Positions 24,978 to 35,538 are shown, numbered from the stretch's first letter. The stretch is DNA of 64,000 nt from Pseudomonas alcaliphila JAB1 (GCF_001941865.1 NZ_CP016162.1:2790001-2854000); one strand, 5' to 3'. Notes: generated from the letters alone by a model not told the origin. Program-made: numbers and translations.

Positions 24978-25020
24978 TAAAAAACCGCCGGGAGCGATAT
25001 TGCATATCGCTGGCGACGGC
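24978..25020 (-). terminator. Second terminator downstream of ppsA
   Basis: On the reverse strand a long stem containing agcgatat/atatcgct with outer ccg/cgg pairs is followed by six T residues. It is 30-40 nt past the first ppsA terminator. Confidence 0.65.
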
Positions 25021-25051
25021 TTGGGATGACTGGCAAAACACGATGGACACC

Positions 25052-25080
25052 AAAAAGGGCGGGATCAACCCGCCCTTTCT
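25052..25080 (-). terminator. Rho-independent terminator of ppsA
   Basis: aaagggcggg / cccgcccttt with a four-base loop is followed by T residues on the reverse strand. It lies 17 nt past the ppsA stop. Confidence 0.85.
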
Positions 25081-25096
25081 GGATCAATCACAGACC

Positions 25097-27469
25097 TCAG
25101 GCGGGCTGAGCCTCAGCCAGGAAGAACCAGGTGTCGAGCACCGAGTCCGGGTTCAGCGACACGCTCTCGATACCCTGCTCCATCAGCCACTTGGCCAGAT
25201 CCGGATGGTCCGACGGGCCCTGGCCGCAGATGCCGATGTACTTGCCAGCCTTGTTACAGGCGGCGATGGCATTGGCCAGCAGCTTCTTCACCGCCGGGTT
25301 ACGCTCATCGAACAGATGGGCGACGATGCCGGAGTCACGGTCCAGGCCCAGAGTCAGCTGGGTCAGGTCGTTGGAGCCGATGGAGAAGCCGTCGAAGAAC
25401 TCGAGGAACTCCTCGGCCAGAATGGCGTTGGACGGCAGCTCGCACATCATGATGACCTTCAGGCCGTCCTGACCACGGGCCAGGCCATTGCTGGCCAGCA
25501 GCTCGACCACTTGCGAGGCCTCACCCAGGGTACGCACGAACGGCACCATGATCTCGACGTTGGTCAGCCCCATCTCGTTGCGCACTTTCTTCAACGCGCG
25601 GCATTCCAGCTCGAAGCAGTCACGGAAGGATTCGCTGATGTAGCGCGAAGCGCCACGGAAGCCCAGCATCGGGTTCTCTTCTTCCGGCTCGTACAGCTTG
25701 CCGCCGATCAGGTTGGCGTATTCGTTGGACTTGAAGTCCGACAGGCGCACGATGACTTTCTTCGGCCAGAAGGCAGCGGCCAGGGTGCTGATACCCTCGA
25801 CCAGCTTCTCGACGTAGAAGTCGACCGGATCACCGTAACCGGCGATGCGTTTCTCGACGCTGTCCTTGATCTCCGGCGGCAGGCTGGAGAAGTTCAGCAG
25901 CGCCTTCGGGTGCACGCCGATCATGCGGTTGATGATGAATTCCAGGCGAGCCAGGCCAACACCTTCGTTGGGCAGTTGAGCGAAGTCGAAAGCGCGATCC
26001 GGGTTGCCGACGTTCATCATGATCTTGAACGGCAGATCCGGCATGGCGTCGACCGAGTTCTTGCGAATGTCGAAGCCCAGTTCGCCCTCGAAGATGAAAC
26101 CGGTATCGCCTTCGGCGCAGGATACGGTCACACCCTGACCGTCCTTGAGCACGCTGGTGGCGTTGCCGCAACCGACCACGGCCGGAATGCCCAGCTCACG
26201 GGCGATGATCGCAGCGTGGCAGGTTCGGCCGCCGCGGTTGGTGACGATGGCGCTGGCGCGCTTCATCACCGGCTCCCAGTCCGGGTCGGTCATGTCGGAG
26301 ACCAGCACGTCGCCTGGCTGCACCTTGTCCATTTCAGACACGTCGTGGATCACACGTACCTTGCCGGCGCCGATGCGCTGGCCGATGGCACGGCCTTCCA
26401 CCAGCACGGTGCCCTTCTCTTTCAGCAGGTAGCGCTCCATCACGGTGGCGCTGGCACGGCTCTTCACGGTTTCCGGACGCGCCTGCACGATGTACAGCTT
26501 GCCGTCGTCACCGTCCTTAGCCCACTCGATATCCATCGGGCGGCCGTAATGTTTCTCGATGATCAGCGCCTGCTTGGCCAGCTCGCTGACCTCGGCGTCG
26601 GTGATGCAGAAACGCGCGCGCTCGGCACGGTCGACTTCGACGGTCTTGACCGAGCGACCAGCCTTGGCTTCGTCGCCGTAGATCATCTTGATCGCCTTGC
26701 TGCCCAGGTTGCGACGCAGGATCGCCGGACGGCCCGCTTCCAGGGTCGGTTTGTGCACGTAGAACTCGTCGGGGTTCACCGCACCTTGCACGACGGTCTC
26801 ACCCAGGCCATAGGCGCCGGTGATGAACACCACGTCACGGAAGCCGGACTCGGTGTCCAGGGTGAACATCACACCGGCCGTGCCGGTTTCCGAACGCACC
26901 ATGCGCTGCACACCGGCAGACAGAGCGACCAGCTTGTGGTCGAAGCCCTGGTGCACGCGGTAAGCGATGGCACGGTCGTTGAACAGGGACGCGAAGACTT
27001 CCTTGGCGGCGCGGATCACGTTGTCCACACCGCGGATATTGAGGAAGGTTTCCTGCTGGCCCGCGAAGGAGGCGTCTGGCAGGTCTTCGGCGGTAGCGGA
27101 GGAACGCACAGCCACGGCCATATTGTCGTTGCCGGCGCTCATGATGGCGAAGGCTTCGCGGATCTGCTTGTCCAGCTCGGCCGGGAACTCGGCGTCCATC
27201 ACCCACTGGCGAATCTGCGCGCCGGTCTTGGCCAGGGCGTTGACGTCATCGACATCGAGTGCGTCAAGCGCTGCGTGGATCTGCGCATTCAGGCCGCTTT
27301 GCTCGAGAAAATCGCGGTAGGCCTGAGCCGTAGTGGCGAAACCGCCGGGAACCGAGACACCGGCGCCGGCCAGGTTACTGATCATCTCGCCGAGGGATGC
27401 GTTCTTGCCCCCCACATGCTCAACATCGTGATTGCCGAGCTTATCGAGGGAAACTACGTACTCTACCAA
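25097..27469 (-). CDS. ppsA: Phosphoenolpyruvate synthase
   Basis: The 790 aa protein makes PEP from pyruvate and ATP (with AMP and phosphate) for gluconeogenesis. The N-terminal ATP-grasp domain ([11 protein letters not shown]) is followed by the swivelling phosphohistidine domain ([21 protein letters not shown]) and the PEP/pyruvate barrel ending CGQGPSDHP. The start is TTG 27469, which gives [12 protein letters not shown] with GGAGAG upstream; the frame continues to 27517 without a better start. It is divergent from ppsR, which regulates it by phosphorylation. Tandem terminators end it. Confidence 0.95.
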   Translation of the reverse strand: MVEYVVSLDKLGNHDVEHVGGKNASLGEMISNLAGAGVSVPGGFATTAQAYRDFLEQSGLNAQIHAALDALDVDDVNALAKTGAQIRQWVMDAEFPAELDKQIREAFAIMSAGNDNMAVAVRSSATAEDLPDASFAGQQETFLNIRGVDNVIRAAKEVFASLFNDRAIAYRVHQGFDHKLVALSAGVQRMVRSETGTAGVMFTLDTESGFRDVVFITGAYGLGETVVQGAVNPDEFYVHKPTLEAGRPAILRRNLGSKAIKMIYGDEAKAGRSVKTVEVDRAERARFCITDAEVSELAKQALIIEKHYGRPMDIEWAKDGDDGKLYIVQARPETVKSRASATVMERYLLKEKGTVLVEGRAIGQRIGAGKVRVIHDVSEMDKVQPGDVLVSDMTDPDWEPVMKRASAIVTNRGGRTCHAAIIARELGIPAVVGCGNATSVLKDGQGVTVSCAEGDTGFIFEGELGFDIRKNSVDAMPDLPFKIMMNVGNPDRAFDFAQLPNEGVGLARLEFIINRMIGVHPKALLNFSSLPPEIKDSVEKRIAGYGDPVDFYVEKLVEGISTLAAAFWPKKVIVRLSDFKSNEYANLIGGKLYEPEEENPMLGFRGASRYISESFRDCFELECRALKKVRNEMGLTNVEIMVPFVRTLGEASQVVELLASNGLARGQDGLKVIMMCELPSNAILAEEFLEFFDGFSIGSNDLTQLTLGLDRDSGIVAHLFDERNPAVKKLLANAIAACNKAGKYIGICGQGPSDHPDLAKWLMEQGIESVSLNPDSVLDTWFFLAEAQPA

Positions 27470-27649
27470 GGTGATCTCTCCACTAACTGTATTGGAAAAG
27501 CTCAGTGGGCTGCGCAATGTCGAACGACCGAGGTCGCGCGATTGTGGCCTTGCCCTTGTATAAGTAACAATGCCGAACCCGGTGGGCCCGGCGTAAAACG
27601 CGGCCTATCATAGCCAAGAATCGAACTCAGCTTAAGGCCTTTGGCGCAA

Positions 27650-28468
27650 ATGAAACGAACCGCTTTCTTCATCTCCGACGGCACCGGCATCACGGCCGAA
27701 ACCTTGGGCCAGAGCCTGCTCGCACAGTTCGAGAACATTCAGTTCACCAAACTGACCCGCCCTTATATCGACAGCATCGAAAAAGCGCGCGCCATGGTAC
27801 AACAAATCGATGCCGCCGCTGAAAGGGACGGCGCCCGCCCGATCATCTTCGACACCATTGTCAACCGCGATATTCGTGCGATCCTCGATACCGCCAATGG
27901 TTTCATGATCGATATTTTCTCGACCTTCCTTTCCCCCCTGGAGCAGGAGCTGAGCTCGCACTCCTCCTACTCGGTCGGCAAGTCACACTCCATCGGCCAG
28001 CACTCCAACTACATGGAGCGCATCGAGGCGGTGAACTTCGCCCTCGACAACGATGATGGCGCGCGCACCCACTATTACGACAAGGCCGATCTGATCCTGG
28101 TCGGCGTGTCGCGCTGCGGCAAGACACCAACCTGTCTGTACATGGCCATGCAATACGGCATCCGCGCCGCCAACTACCCGCTGACCGAAGACGACATGGA
28201 GCGCCTGCAGCTCCCAGACTCACTGAAAAAGTACCGCGACAAGCTGTTCGGCCTGACCATCGACCCGGATCGCCTCACCGCCATCCGCCACGAGCGCAAG
28301 CCCAACAGCCGCTACGCCAGCTTCGCCCAGTGCGAGTTCGAAGTGCGCGAGGTGGAAGGCCTGTTCCGCCGCGAAAACATTGCCTTCATCAACTCCACGC
28401 ATTTCTCGGTCGAGGAAATTTCGGCCAAGATTCTGGTGGAAAAAGGTGTTGAAAGACGCCTTAAATAA
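27650..28468 (+). CDS. ppsR: PEP synthase regulatory protein, bifunctional kinase/pyrophosphorylase
   Basis: The 272 aa DUF299-family protein phosphorylates PEP synthase with ADP and reverses this with phosphate. The P-loop-like segment [15 protein letters not shown] lies near residues 151-165. The N-terminal [19 protein letters not shown] block is diagnostic. It starts at ATG 27650 with AAGG upstream, and TTG 27641 is an unlikely alternative. It is divergent from its target ppsA, with 180 nt shared between them. Confidence 0.95.
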   Translation: MKRTAFFISDGTGITAETLGQSLLAQFENIQFTKLTRPYIDSIEKARAMVQQIDAAAERDGARPIIFDTIVNRDIRAILDTANGFMIDIFSTFLSPLEQELSSHSSYSVGKSHSIGQHSNYMERIEAVNFALDNDDGARTHYYDKADLILVGVSRCGKTPTCLYMAMQYGIRAANYPLTEDDMERLQLPDSLKKYRDKLFGLTIDPDRLTAIRHERKPNSRYASFAQCEFEVREVEGLFRRENIAFINSTHFSVEEISAKILVEKGVERRLK

Positions 28469-28495
28469 TCGCTGCAAGCACATGTTTAAAAAGGG

Positions 28496-28521
28496 AAAAG
28501 GCTCGAAACTTCGAGCCTTTT
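28496..28521 (+). terminator. Rho-independent terminator between ppsR and prpF
   Basis: aaaaggctcgaa / ttcgagcctttt lies between convergent ends and can act in both directions. Confidence 0.85.
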
Positions 28522-28534
28522 CTCATTCAAGAAC

Positions 28535-29722
28535 CTAGAAGCTTTCAGCGGGCACACGCACCCAACCTTCCATCAGGATGCGCGCACTGCGGCTCATCAC
28601 CGCCTTGGTCACCGTCCACTGACCATCGACCCGCTTGGCCTGCGCGCCGACACGCAGGGTGCCGGACGGATGGCCGAAACGCACCGCCTCGCGCTCGCCG
28701 CCACCGGCGGCCAGGTTGACCAGCGTGCCCGGAATCGCTGCCGCCGTACCGATGGCCACGGCGCAGGTGCCCATCATCGCGTGGTGCAGCTTGCCCATGG
28801 ACAGCGCCCGCACCAGCAAATCGACCTCGCCGGCCTTGACCTCCTTGCCGCTGGAGGTGCGATAGTCCTTGGGCGGACTGACGAAGGCGATCTTCGGGGT
28901 GTGCTGACGTGTCGCAGCCTCCTCGGCCGCTTTGATCAGCCCCATGCGCAGCGCACCGGCAATGCGGATCTGCTCGAAGCGCGCCAGTTGCGCCGGGTCG
29001 CCGTTGATGGCCTCGCGCAGCTCGGTGCCCTGGTAGCCAATGTCCTCGGCATTGACGAAGATCGTCGGGATACCAGCCGTGATCATGGTCGCCTTGAAGG
29101 TGCCGACACCGGGCACTTCGAGGTCATCGACCAGATTGCCGGTGGGAAACATCGAACCGCCCTCCTCGCTGTCATCGGACGGGTCGAGGAACTCCAGCAC
29201 GATCTCCGCTGCCGGGAAGGTCACGCCGTCCAGCTCGAAATCACCGGTTTCCTGCACTTGGCCATTGCTGACCGGCACATGGGCGATGATGGTTTTCTGG
29301 ATATTGGCCTGCCAGATGCGCACCACGCAGGTGCCGTTCTCGGGAATCCGTGCGGGATCGACCAGGCCGGCATGAATGGCGAAAGCGCCAGCCGCGGTGG
29401 ACAGGTTGCCGCAGTTGCCGCTCCAGTCGACGAAGGCCTTGTCGATGGAGACCTGACCGTAGAGGTAGTCGACATCGTGATCAGGCTGGCTGCTTTTCGA
29501 CAGAATCACGCATTTGGAGGTGCTCGACGTGGCGCCGCCCATGCCGTCGATCTGCGCCGAGTACGGATCGGGGCTGCCGATCACGCGCATGAACAGCCTG
29601 TCGCGCGCCTCGCCCGGCACCTGGCAACGCTCAGGCAGATCCTGCAGGCGGAAGAACACGCCCTTGCTGGTGCCGCCACGGATATAGGTGGCGGGGATTT
29701 TCACTTGCGGTAAATGGGACAT
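28535..29722 (-). CDS. prpF: 2-methylaconitate cis-trans isomerase
   Basis: The 395 aa PrpF protein belongs to the diaminopimelate-epimerase-like fold. It turns the AcnD product 2-methyl-trans-aconitate into the cis isomer in propionate breakdown. The motif IPATYIRGGTSKGVFF marks the N-terminus, and SGNCGNLSTA carries one of the two active-site cysteines. I start at ATG 29722 (MSHLPQVK). It is last in the prpR-B-C-acnD-F order, followed by a terminator; no prpD comes after it. Confidence 0.93.
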   Translation of the reverse strand: MSHLPQVKIPATYIRGGTSKGVFFRLQDLPERCQVPGEARDRLFMRVIGSPDPYSAQIDGMGGATSSTSKCVILSKSSQPDHDVDYLYGQVSIDKAFVDWSGNCGNLSTAAGAFAIHAGLVDPARIPENGTCVVRIWQANIQKTIIAHVPVSNGQVQETGDFELDGVTFPAAEIVLEFLDPSDDSEEGGSMFPTGNLVDDLEVPGVGTFKATMITAGIPTIFVNAEDIGYQGTELREAINGDPAQLARFEQIRIAGALRMGLIKAAEEAATRQHTPKIAFVSPPKDYRTSSGKEVKAGEVDLLVRALSMGKLHHAMMGTCAVAIGTAAAIPGTLVNLAAGGGEREAVRFGHPSGTLRVGAQAKRVDGQWTVTKAVMSRSARILMEGWVRVPAESF

Positions 29723-29741
29723 ACACGCAGCCCTGAAAAAA

Positions 29742-29810
29742 GTAGCCCGGATGCAATCCGGGAGTGACGGTGCTCGCTTTTCGCCGGATTGCATCCGGGC
29801 CTCGCGCTAC
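29742..29810. repeat. Inverted pair of REP elements, family B
   Basis: GTAG + cccggat/atccggg hairpin facing a near-copy ending CTAC. It lies directly next to a family C pair in the acnD-prpF gap. Confidence 0.72.
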
Positions 29811-29819
29811 CGGCTTTTC

Positions 29820-29888
29820 GTAGGAGCGAGCTCTGCTCGCGAATAGCCTCGCAACGAAGCTTGGTTCGCGAGCAGAGCTCGCTCCTAC
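29820..29888. repeat. Inverted pair of REP elements, family C
   Basis: GTAGGAGCGAGCTCTGCTCG-type ends are repeated inverted at the right (…CTCGCTCCTAC), giving a 24-nt near-perfect dyad around about 21 nt. It would form a long hairpin in RNA between acnD and prpF. Confidence 0.78.
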
Positions 29889-29900
29889 AGAAGTTGTACC

Positions 29901-29922
29901 GGCCCGCTCGCGGGCCGGTCGT
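29901..29922 (-). terminator. GC-rich hairpin after acnD
   Basis: accggcccgc / gcgggccggt lies just after the acnD stop. There is no T tract, so it may be an RNA stabiliser or a weak terminator. Confidence 0.4.
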
Positions 29923-29926
29923 TACA

Positions 29927-32548
29927 TCACGCCACCGCGCCTTCGAGGAAGTCCTTGGCGAAGCGCTGCAGCACGCCGCCAGCCTGGTACACGCTGACAT
30001 CGGCAGCAGTGTCAAGACGGCAGGTCACCGGTACGCGCAGCACCTCGCCATTGCGGCGATTGACCACCAGGGTCAGGTCGCAGCGCGGCGAAATGTCACC
30101 TTCCACGTCATAGGTCTCGGTGCCGTCCAGACCCAGGGTCAAGCGGGTGGTGCCCGGCTTGAACTCCACCGGCAGCACGCCCATACCCACCAGGTTGGTG
30201 CGGTGAATACGCTCGAAGCCTTCGGCGACGATCACCTCGACACCCGCCAGACGCACGCCCTTGGCCGCCCAGTCGCGGGACGAACCCTGGCCGTAGTCGG
30301 CGCCGGCAATGATGATCAGGTTCTGCTTGCGGTTCATGTAGGTTTCGATGGCCTCCCACATGCGCATCACCTTGCCTTCCGGCTCGACGCGGGCCAGCGA
30401 GCCCTTCTTCACCTGCCCATCGACCACAGCCATCTCGTTGACCAGTTGCGGGTTGGCGAAAGTGGCGCGCTGGGCGGTCAGGTGGTCGCCACGGTGGGTG
30501 GCGTAGGAGTTGAAGTCCTCCTCCGGCAGGCCCATCTTCGCCAGGTACTCACCGGCGGCCGAGTCCGCCAGGATGGCGTTGGACGGCGACAGGTGGTCGG
30601 TGGTGATGTTGTCCGGCAGGATCGCCAGCGGACGCATGCCCTTGAGCGTGCGCTCACCGGCCAGCGCACCTTCCCAGTAAGGCGGGCGGCGGATGTAGGT
30701 GGACATCGGGCGCCAGTCGTACAGCGGGCTGTCGGCTTCCTTCACCGTCCCGAGGTCGAACATCGGGATATAGATCTGCTTGAACTGCTCGGGCTTGACG
30801 CTCGCCGCGACTATGGCGTCGATCTCCTCGTCGCTCGGCCACAGGTCCTTGAGAGTGATGGGGTTGCCCTGGGCATCGGTGCCCAGCGCATCCTGCTCGA
30901 TATCGAAGCGCACGGTACCGGCGATCGCATAGGCCACCACCAGCGGCGGCGAGGCGAGGAAGGCCTGCTTGGCGTAGGGGTGGATACGGCCGTCGAAGTT
31001 GCGGTTGCCCGAGAGCACGGCGGTGGCGTACAGGTCGCGGTCGATGATTTCTTTCTGGATCACCGGGTCGAGCGCGCCAGACATGCCATTACAGGTGGTG
31101 CAGGCGTAGGCGACGATACCGAAGCCGAGCTTCTCCAGTTCAGGCAGCAGGCCGGCTTCCTCCAGGTACAGCTTGGCGACTTTCGAACCCGGCGCGAACG
31201 ACGTCTTCACCCAGGGCTTGCGCACCAGGCCCAGCTCATTGGCCTTCTTCGCCACCAGGCCAGCAGCGATGACGTTGCGCGGGTTGGAGGTATTGGTGCA
31301 ACTGGTGATGGCGGCGATGATCACCGCGCCATCGGGCATCAGCCCCTGGGCTTCCTCGCCCTTGCCGGCTTGCAGCTTGGCCTCATCAGCGATGCCGCGC
31401 TCGGCCAGCGCCGAAGTGGGCAGGCGGCGATGCGGGTTGCTCGGGCCAGCCATGTTGCGCACCACGCTGCCCAGATCGAAGCGCAGCACGCGCTCGTACT
31501 CGGCGGTTTTCAGCGCGTCGCTCCACAGGCCGAGGGTCTTGGCGTAGTTCTCAACCAATGCCACCTGCTCCGGCTCGCGGCCGGTGAGCTTGAGGTAATC
31601 GATGGTCTGGCCGTCGATATAGAACATCGAGGCGGTGGCGCCGTATTCCGGGCACATGTTGGAGATGGTGGCGCGGTCGCCGATGGTTAGGCTGTCGGCG
31701 CCCTCGCCGAAGAACTCGACCCACGCGCCGACCACGCGCTCCTTGCGCAGGAACTCGGTGATCGCCAGGACGATGTCGGTGGCGGTGATGCCAGGCTGGC
31801 GCTTGCCGGTCAGCTCGACGCCGACGATGTCGGGCAGGCGCATCATCGATGGATGGCCGAGCATCACTGTCTCGGCTTCCAGGCCGCCGACGCCGATGGC
31901 GATCACGCCCAGGGCATCGACATGCGGGGTGTGCGAGTCGGTGCCGACGCAGGTGTCGGGGAAGGCGATGCCACCGCGCGCCTGGATCACCGGGCTCATT
32001 TTCTCCAGGTTGATCTGGTGCATGATGCCGTTGCCGGCCGGGATCACGTCGACGTTCTTGAATGCGGTCTTGGTCCAGTCGATGAAGTGGAAGCGATCCT
32101 CGTTGCGACGATCCTCGATGGCGCGGTTCTTCTCGAAGGCGTCCGGGTCGAAGCCCGGTGCCTCGACGGCCAGGGAGTGGTCGACGATCAGCTGGGTCGG
32201 CACCACCGGGTTGACCTTGGACGGGTCACCACCCTGCTCAGCGATGGCATCGCGCAGGCCGGCCAGGTCGACCAGCGCGGTCTGGCCAAGAATGTCGTGG
32301 CAGACCACGCGCGCCGGGTACCAGGGAAAGTCCAGGTCTCGCTTGCGGTAGACCAACTGTTCAAGCGACGCAGTCAGATCCTGCGGATCGCAACGGCGTA
32401 CCAGTTGCTCAGCGAGTACGCGCGAGGTGTAGGGGAGCCTCGCCCAGGCGCCGGCCTGGATCGCCTCGACCGCCTCGCGGGCATCGAAGTAATCCAGCGC
32501 GGTACCGGGCAGGCGCTTGCAGTATTGGCTATTCACGGTGTCATTCAT
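29927..32548 (-). CDS. acnD: Fe/S-dependent 2-methylisocitrate dehydratase
   Basis: The 873 aa aconitase-family enzyme dehydrates 2-methylcitrate in the methylcitrate cycle. The [4Fe-4S] cysteines are visible in SCTNTSNPRN and ACTTCNGMSG, and the C-terminal swivel domain contains GADYGQGSSRDWAAKG. It differs from AcnA in its prp-operon context and the AcnD-type N-terminus (YCKRLPGTALDYFDAREA). AcnD works with PrpF in place of PrpD. It begins 2 nt after prpC and is part of the operon. Confidence 0.94.
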   Translation of the reverse strand: MNDTVNSQYCKRLPGTALDYFDAREAVEAIQAGAWARLPYTSRVLAEQLVRRCDPQDLTASLEQLVYRKRDLDFPWYPARVVCHDILGQTALVDLAGLRDAIAEQGGDPSKVNPVVPTQLIVDHSLAVEAPGFDPDAFEKNRAIEDRRNEDRFHFIDWTKTAFKNVDVIPAGNGIMHQINLEKMSPVIQARGGIAFPDTCVGTDSHTPHVDALGVIAIGVGGLEAETVMLGHPSMMRLPDIVGVELTGKRQPGITATDIVLAITEFLRKERVVGAWVEFFGEGADSLTIGDRATISNMCPEYGATASMFYIDGQTIDYLKLTGREPEQVALVENYAKTLGLWSDALKTAEYERVLRFDLGSVVRNMAGPSNPHRRLPTSALAERGIADEAKLQAGKGEEAQGLMPDGAVIIAAITSCTNTSNPRNVIAAGLVAKKANELGLVRKPWVKTSFAPGSKVAKLYLEEAGLLPELEKLGFGIVAYACTTCNGMSGALDPVIQKEIIDRDLYATAVLSGNRNFDGRIHPYAKQAFLASPPLVVAYAIAGTVRFDIEQDALGTDAQGNPITLKDLWPSDEEIDAIVAASVKPEQFKQIYIPMFDLGTVKEADSPLYDWRPMSTYIRRPPYWEGALAGERTLKGMRPLAILPDNITTDHLSPSNAILADSAAGEYLAKMGLPEEDFNSYATHRGDHLTAQRATFANPQLVNEMAVVDGQVKKGSLARVEPEGKVMRMWEAIETYMNRKQNLIIIAGADYGQGSSRDWAAKGVRLAGVEVIVAEGFERIHRTNLVGMGVLPVEFKPGTTRLTLGLDGTETYDVEGDISPRCDLTLVVNRRNGEVLRVPVTCRLDTAADVSVYQAGGVLQRFAKDFLEGAVA

Positions 32549-32550
32549 GG

Positions 32551-33708
32551 TTATTTACGGTCCTTGAGCGGCACGAACTTCAGGTCTTCGGGGCCTGTGT
32601 AGTTGGCGCTCGGGCGGATGATCTTGCCGTCGATGCGTTGCTCGATGACGTGGGCGGACCAGCCGGCGGTACGGGCAATGACGAACAGCGGGGTGAACAT
32701 GGCGGTGGGCACGCCCATCATGTGGTAGCTCACGGCGCTGAACCAGTCGAGGTTGGGGAACATCTTCTTGATTTCCCACATCACGCTTTCCAGGCGCTCG
32801 GCGATGTCATACATCTTGGTATTGCCCTGCTCCACCGACAGCTCGCGGGCCACTTCCTTGATTACCTTGTTGCGCGGGTCGCTGACGGTATAGACCGGGT
32901 GACCGAAGCCGATCACCACTTCCTTGCGCCCTACTCGTTCACGGATATCGGCTTCGGCTTCGTCCGGGCTGTCGTAGCGCTTCTGCACCTCGAAGGCCAC
33001 TTCGTTGGCACCGCCGTGCTTCGGGCCGCGCAGCGCGCCAATGGCGCCGGCGATGCAGGAGAACAGGTCGGAACCGGTACCGGCGATCACCCGCGAGGTG
33101 AAGGTCGAGGCGTTGAACTCGTGCTCGGCGTACAGGTTCAGCGAGGTGTGCATGGCGCGCACCCAGGACTCGCGCGGCTTCTCGCCATGCAGCAGGTGCA
33201 GGAAATGGCCGCCGATGGAGTCGTCGTCGGTTTCTACCTCGATGCGCTTGCCGTTGTGGCTGTAGTGGTACCAGTACAGCAGCGCCGAGCCGAGCGACGC
33301 CATCAGCTTGTCGGCGATATCGCGGGCACCAGGGTGGTTGTGATCGTCCTTCTCCGGCGCCAGACAGCCGAGCACGGACACAGCGGTGCGCATCACGTCC
33401 ATCGGGTGAGCCGAAGGCGGCAGGGTTTCCAGCGCGGCCTTGACGCCAGCCGGCAGGCCGCGCAGGGCCTTGAGCTTGGCCTTGTAGCCGGCCAGCTCGG
33501 CGACGTTGGGCAGCTTGCCGTGCACCAGCAGGTGAGCGATCTCCTCGAACTCGCAGCGGTTGGCGAAATCGAGCACGTCATAGCCACGGTAATGCAGGTC
33601 ATTGCCGGTGCGGCCAACGGTGCACAGGGCGGTGTTGCCGGCGGCGGTACCGCTCAGGGCGACGGATTTCTTCGGCTTGAAGCCTGGCGTGGTTTCGGTG
33701 GTGCTCAT
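32551..33708 (-). CDS. prpC: 2-methylcitrate synthase
   Basis: The 385 aa citrate-synthase-fold protein joins propionyl-CoA and oxaloacetate. The catalytic His/Asp regions are [25 protein letters not shown] and [18 protein letters not shown] start at ATG 33708 because GAGGAG then lies six nt away; ATG 33714 abuts the ribosome site. It is 2 nt before acnD. A REP element lies in the 120 nt between it and prpB. Confidence 0.94.
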   Translation of the reverse strand: MSTTETTPGFKPKKSVALSGTAAGNTALCTVGRTGNDLHYRGYDVLDFANRCEFEEIAHLLVHGKLPNVAELAGYKAKLKALRGLPAGVKAALETLPPSAHPMDVMRTAVSVLGCLAPEKDDHNHPGARDIADKLMASLGSALLYWYHYSHNGKRIEVETDDDSIGGHFLHLLHGEKPRESWVRAMHTSLNLYAEHEFNASTFTSRVIAGTGSDLFSCIAGAIGALRGPKHGGANEVAFEVQKRYDSPDEAEADIRERVGRKEVVIGFGHPVYTVSDPRNKVIKEVARELSVEQGNTKMYDIAERLESVMWEIKKMFPNLDWFSAVSYHMMGVPTAMFTPLFVIARTAGWSAHVIEQRIDGKIIRPSANYTGPEDLKFVPLKDRK

Positions 33709-33759
33709 GGTCATCTCCTCAAATCTTCTTATTCTGCTTACTGTCAGCGGTAGCGAACC

Positions 33760-33804
33760 GTAGGAGCGGATTCATCCGCGAATCGCGAATAAATTCGCTC
33801 CTAC
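33760..33804. repeat. REP palindrome, family C variant
   Basis: GTAGGAGCGGAT/ATCCGCGAA hairpin with an inverted short copy ending …CGCTCCTAC. Its loop differs from the 29820 element. Confidence 0.68.
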
Positions 33805-33827
33805 ATAAAGCAAACCCGTCCGCCGCT

Positions 33828-34715
33828 TTACTTCTTGCCGGCGGCGAACAGCGCATCGAGCTTCTGCTCGAAGGCGTGGTAGCCAATGCGGTCGTAGAGT
33901 TCGGCACGGGTCTGCATCAGCTCGATCACGTCCTTCTGGTGGCCGTTCTGGCGGATCGAGGTGTAGACACTTTCGGCCGCCTTGTTCGCCGCGCGGAAGG
34001 CCGACAGCGGATAGAGCTGGATGGCCACACCGACCGAAGCCAGCTCGTCGCGGGTGAACAGCGGCGTGGCGCCGAATTCGGTGATATTGGCCAGCACCGG
34101 CACCTTCAGCGCCTCGACGAAACGCTTGTAAGTGGGCAGGTCGTAGGCCGCCTCGGCGAAGATGCCATCGGCACCGGCCTCGACATAGGCCTGGCAACGC
34201 TCGATGGCGGCATCCACACCCTCGGCCTGGATGGCGTCGGTGCGGGCGATGAGGAAGAAGTCCGGGTCGGTCTTGGCATCGGCGGCGGCCTTGACGCGAT
34301 CTACCATCTCCTCGCAGGAGACGATCTCCTTGCCCGGACGGTGGCCGCAGCGCTTGGCGCCAACCTGATCCTCGATGTGCGCAGCAGCGGCGCCGGCCTT
34401 GATCAGGTTCTTGATGGTGCGCTCGATATTGAAGGCCGAAGGGCCGAAGCCGGTGTCGATGTCCACCAGAAGCGGCAGGTCGCAGACATCGGTGATACGG
34501 CGCACGTCTGTAAGCACGTCATCCAGGGTGTTGATGCCCAGATCCGGCAAGCCGAGAGAACCGGCCGCCACGCCACCACCGGACAGGTAGATCGCGCGAA
34601 AGCCTGCACGCTTGGCCAGCAATGCATGGTTGGCGTTGATCGCACCGATTACCTGCAGCGGTTGCTCTTCGGCGAGGGCCTGGCGGAAGCGTTGGCCGGC
34701 GGAAAGCTGGGTCAT
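33828..34715 (-). CDS. prpB: 2-methylisocitrate lyase
   Basis: The 295 aa protein cleaves 2-methylisocitrate to pyruvate and succinate. The catalytic cysteine motif appears as [12 protein letters not shown], and the phosphoenolpyruvate-mutase/isocitrate-lyase fold is shown by [14 protein letters not shown] and DIDTGFG. The ATG overlaps the prpR stop by 4 nt, so the regulator and the enzyme are translationally coupled. Confidence 0.95.
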   Translation of the reverse strand: MTQLSAGQRFRQALAEEQPLQVIGAINANHALLAKRAGFRAIYLSGGGVAAGSLGLPDLGINTLDDVLTDVRRITDVCDLPLLVDIDTGFGPSAFNIERTIKNLIKAGAAAAHIEDQVGAKRCGHRPGKEIVSCEEMVDRVKAAADAKTDPDFFLIARTDAIQAEGVDAAIERCQAYVEAGADGIFAEAAYDLPTYKRFVEALKVPVLANITEFGATPLFTRDELASVGVAIQLYPLSAFRAANKAAESVYTSIRQNGHQKDVIELMQTRAELYDRIGYHAFEQKLDALFAAGKK

Positions 34716-35449
34716 GAATCACCTCGTGTCTTGGATGAAGGGATGAGCGCTTCCTGTCCACGTTGGGAAACGTAGTGGCGCTCGATATTGCGCTTGGAGG
34801 CGCCGATGTGGCGGCGCATCAGCAGTTCGGCCAGTTCACCGTCGCGAGCTTCGATGGCGTCGAGAATGCGGTGGTGCTCGGCGAAGGCCTGATGCGGCCG
34901 ATTGGGGGTGGTGGAGAACTGCAGGCGGTACATGCGCACCAACTGGTACAGCTCGTCGCACAGCAGCTTGGCCAGGGTGCGATTGCCGCTGCCCTGGATG
35001 ATGCGGTAGTGGAAGTCGAAGTCGCCTTCCTGCTGGTAATAGCCGACACCGGCCTTGAACGCAGCATCCTGCTCATGCAGCTCCAGCACCCGGCGCAGCT
35101 CGTCGATCTCCTGCTGAGTCATGCGCTCGGCCGCCAGGCGACAAGCCATGCCTTCGAGCGACTCGCGAATCTCGTACAGCTCGACCAACTCGGCATGACT
35201 GAGCGACACCACCCGCGCCCCCACATGTGGCACGCGCACCAGCAGCTTTTGCCCCTCCAGACGGTGAATGGCCTCGCGTAGCGGACCACGACTGATGCCA
35301 TAGGTGCGCGCCAGCTCGGGCTCGGAAATCTTGCTACCCGGGGCGATCTCGCCTTTGACGATGGCGGCCTGGATCAGACGGAAGACGTGCTCGGAAAGTG
35401 TTTCCGAATCCACCTGCGGCGTTGCTGGCGCATCTGATTCAAGCAGCAT
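34712..35449 (-). CDS. prpR: GntR-family regulator of propionate catabolism
   Basis: The 245 aa protein has an N-terminal GntR winged helix ([25 protein letters not shown]) and a C-terminal FCD ligand-binding domain of the FadR type. It sits first in the prp operon and probably represses it until 2-methylcitrate or a similar inducer appears. The start is uncertain. ATG 35449 is favoured; TTG 35464 and GTG 35461 are in frame, and none has a strong ribosome site. A half-copy of the palindromic operator overlaps this start and a full copy lies about 75 bp upstream, which fits autoregulation. Unlike enterobacterial PrpR it is not a sigma-54 activator. Confidence 0.88.
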   Translation of the reverse strand: MLLESDAPATPQVDSETLSEHVFRLIQAAIVKGEIAPGSKISEPELARTYGISRGPLREAIHRLEGQKLLVRVPHVGARVVSLSHAELVELYEIRESLEGMACRLAAERMTQQEIDELRRVLELHEQDAAFKAGVGYYQQEGDFDFHYRIIQGSGNRTLAKLLCDELYQLVRMYRLQFSTTPNRPHQAFAEHHRILDAIEARDGELAELLMRRHIGASKRNIERHYVSQRGQEALIPSSKTRGDS

Positions 35450-35450
35450 G

Positions 35451-35464
35451 ATTGTCGACACCAA
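35451..35464 (-). promoter_or_regulatory. Partial GntR operator at the prpR start
   Basis: ATTGTCGACACCAAT keeps the left half and centre of the palindrome seen at 35525. It overlaps the candidate start codons of prpR. Confidence 0.45.
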
Positions 35465-35524
35465 TAACTTTCAATGGCGATAAAACTACGTCAAAAAGCC
35501 GAAAAGGTCAAAGCAGACCAAAGT

Positions 35525-35538
35525 ATTGTCGACAATAT
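35525..35538. promoter_or_regulatory. Palindromic GntR operator upstream of prpR
   Basis: TATTGTCGACAATA is a perfect 14-bp palindrome. FadR-like regulators bind such short AT-ended dyads. It lies about 75 bp upstream of the partial copy at the start codon, so two sites could be bridged. Confidence 0.65.

Noticed and set aside
24926..27613. Long open frame antisense to ppsA
   Set aside because: ppsA is certain on the reverse strand. The plus-strand product has no recognisable domain and a histidine/glycine-rich bias typical of antisense frames.
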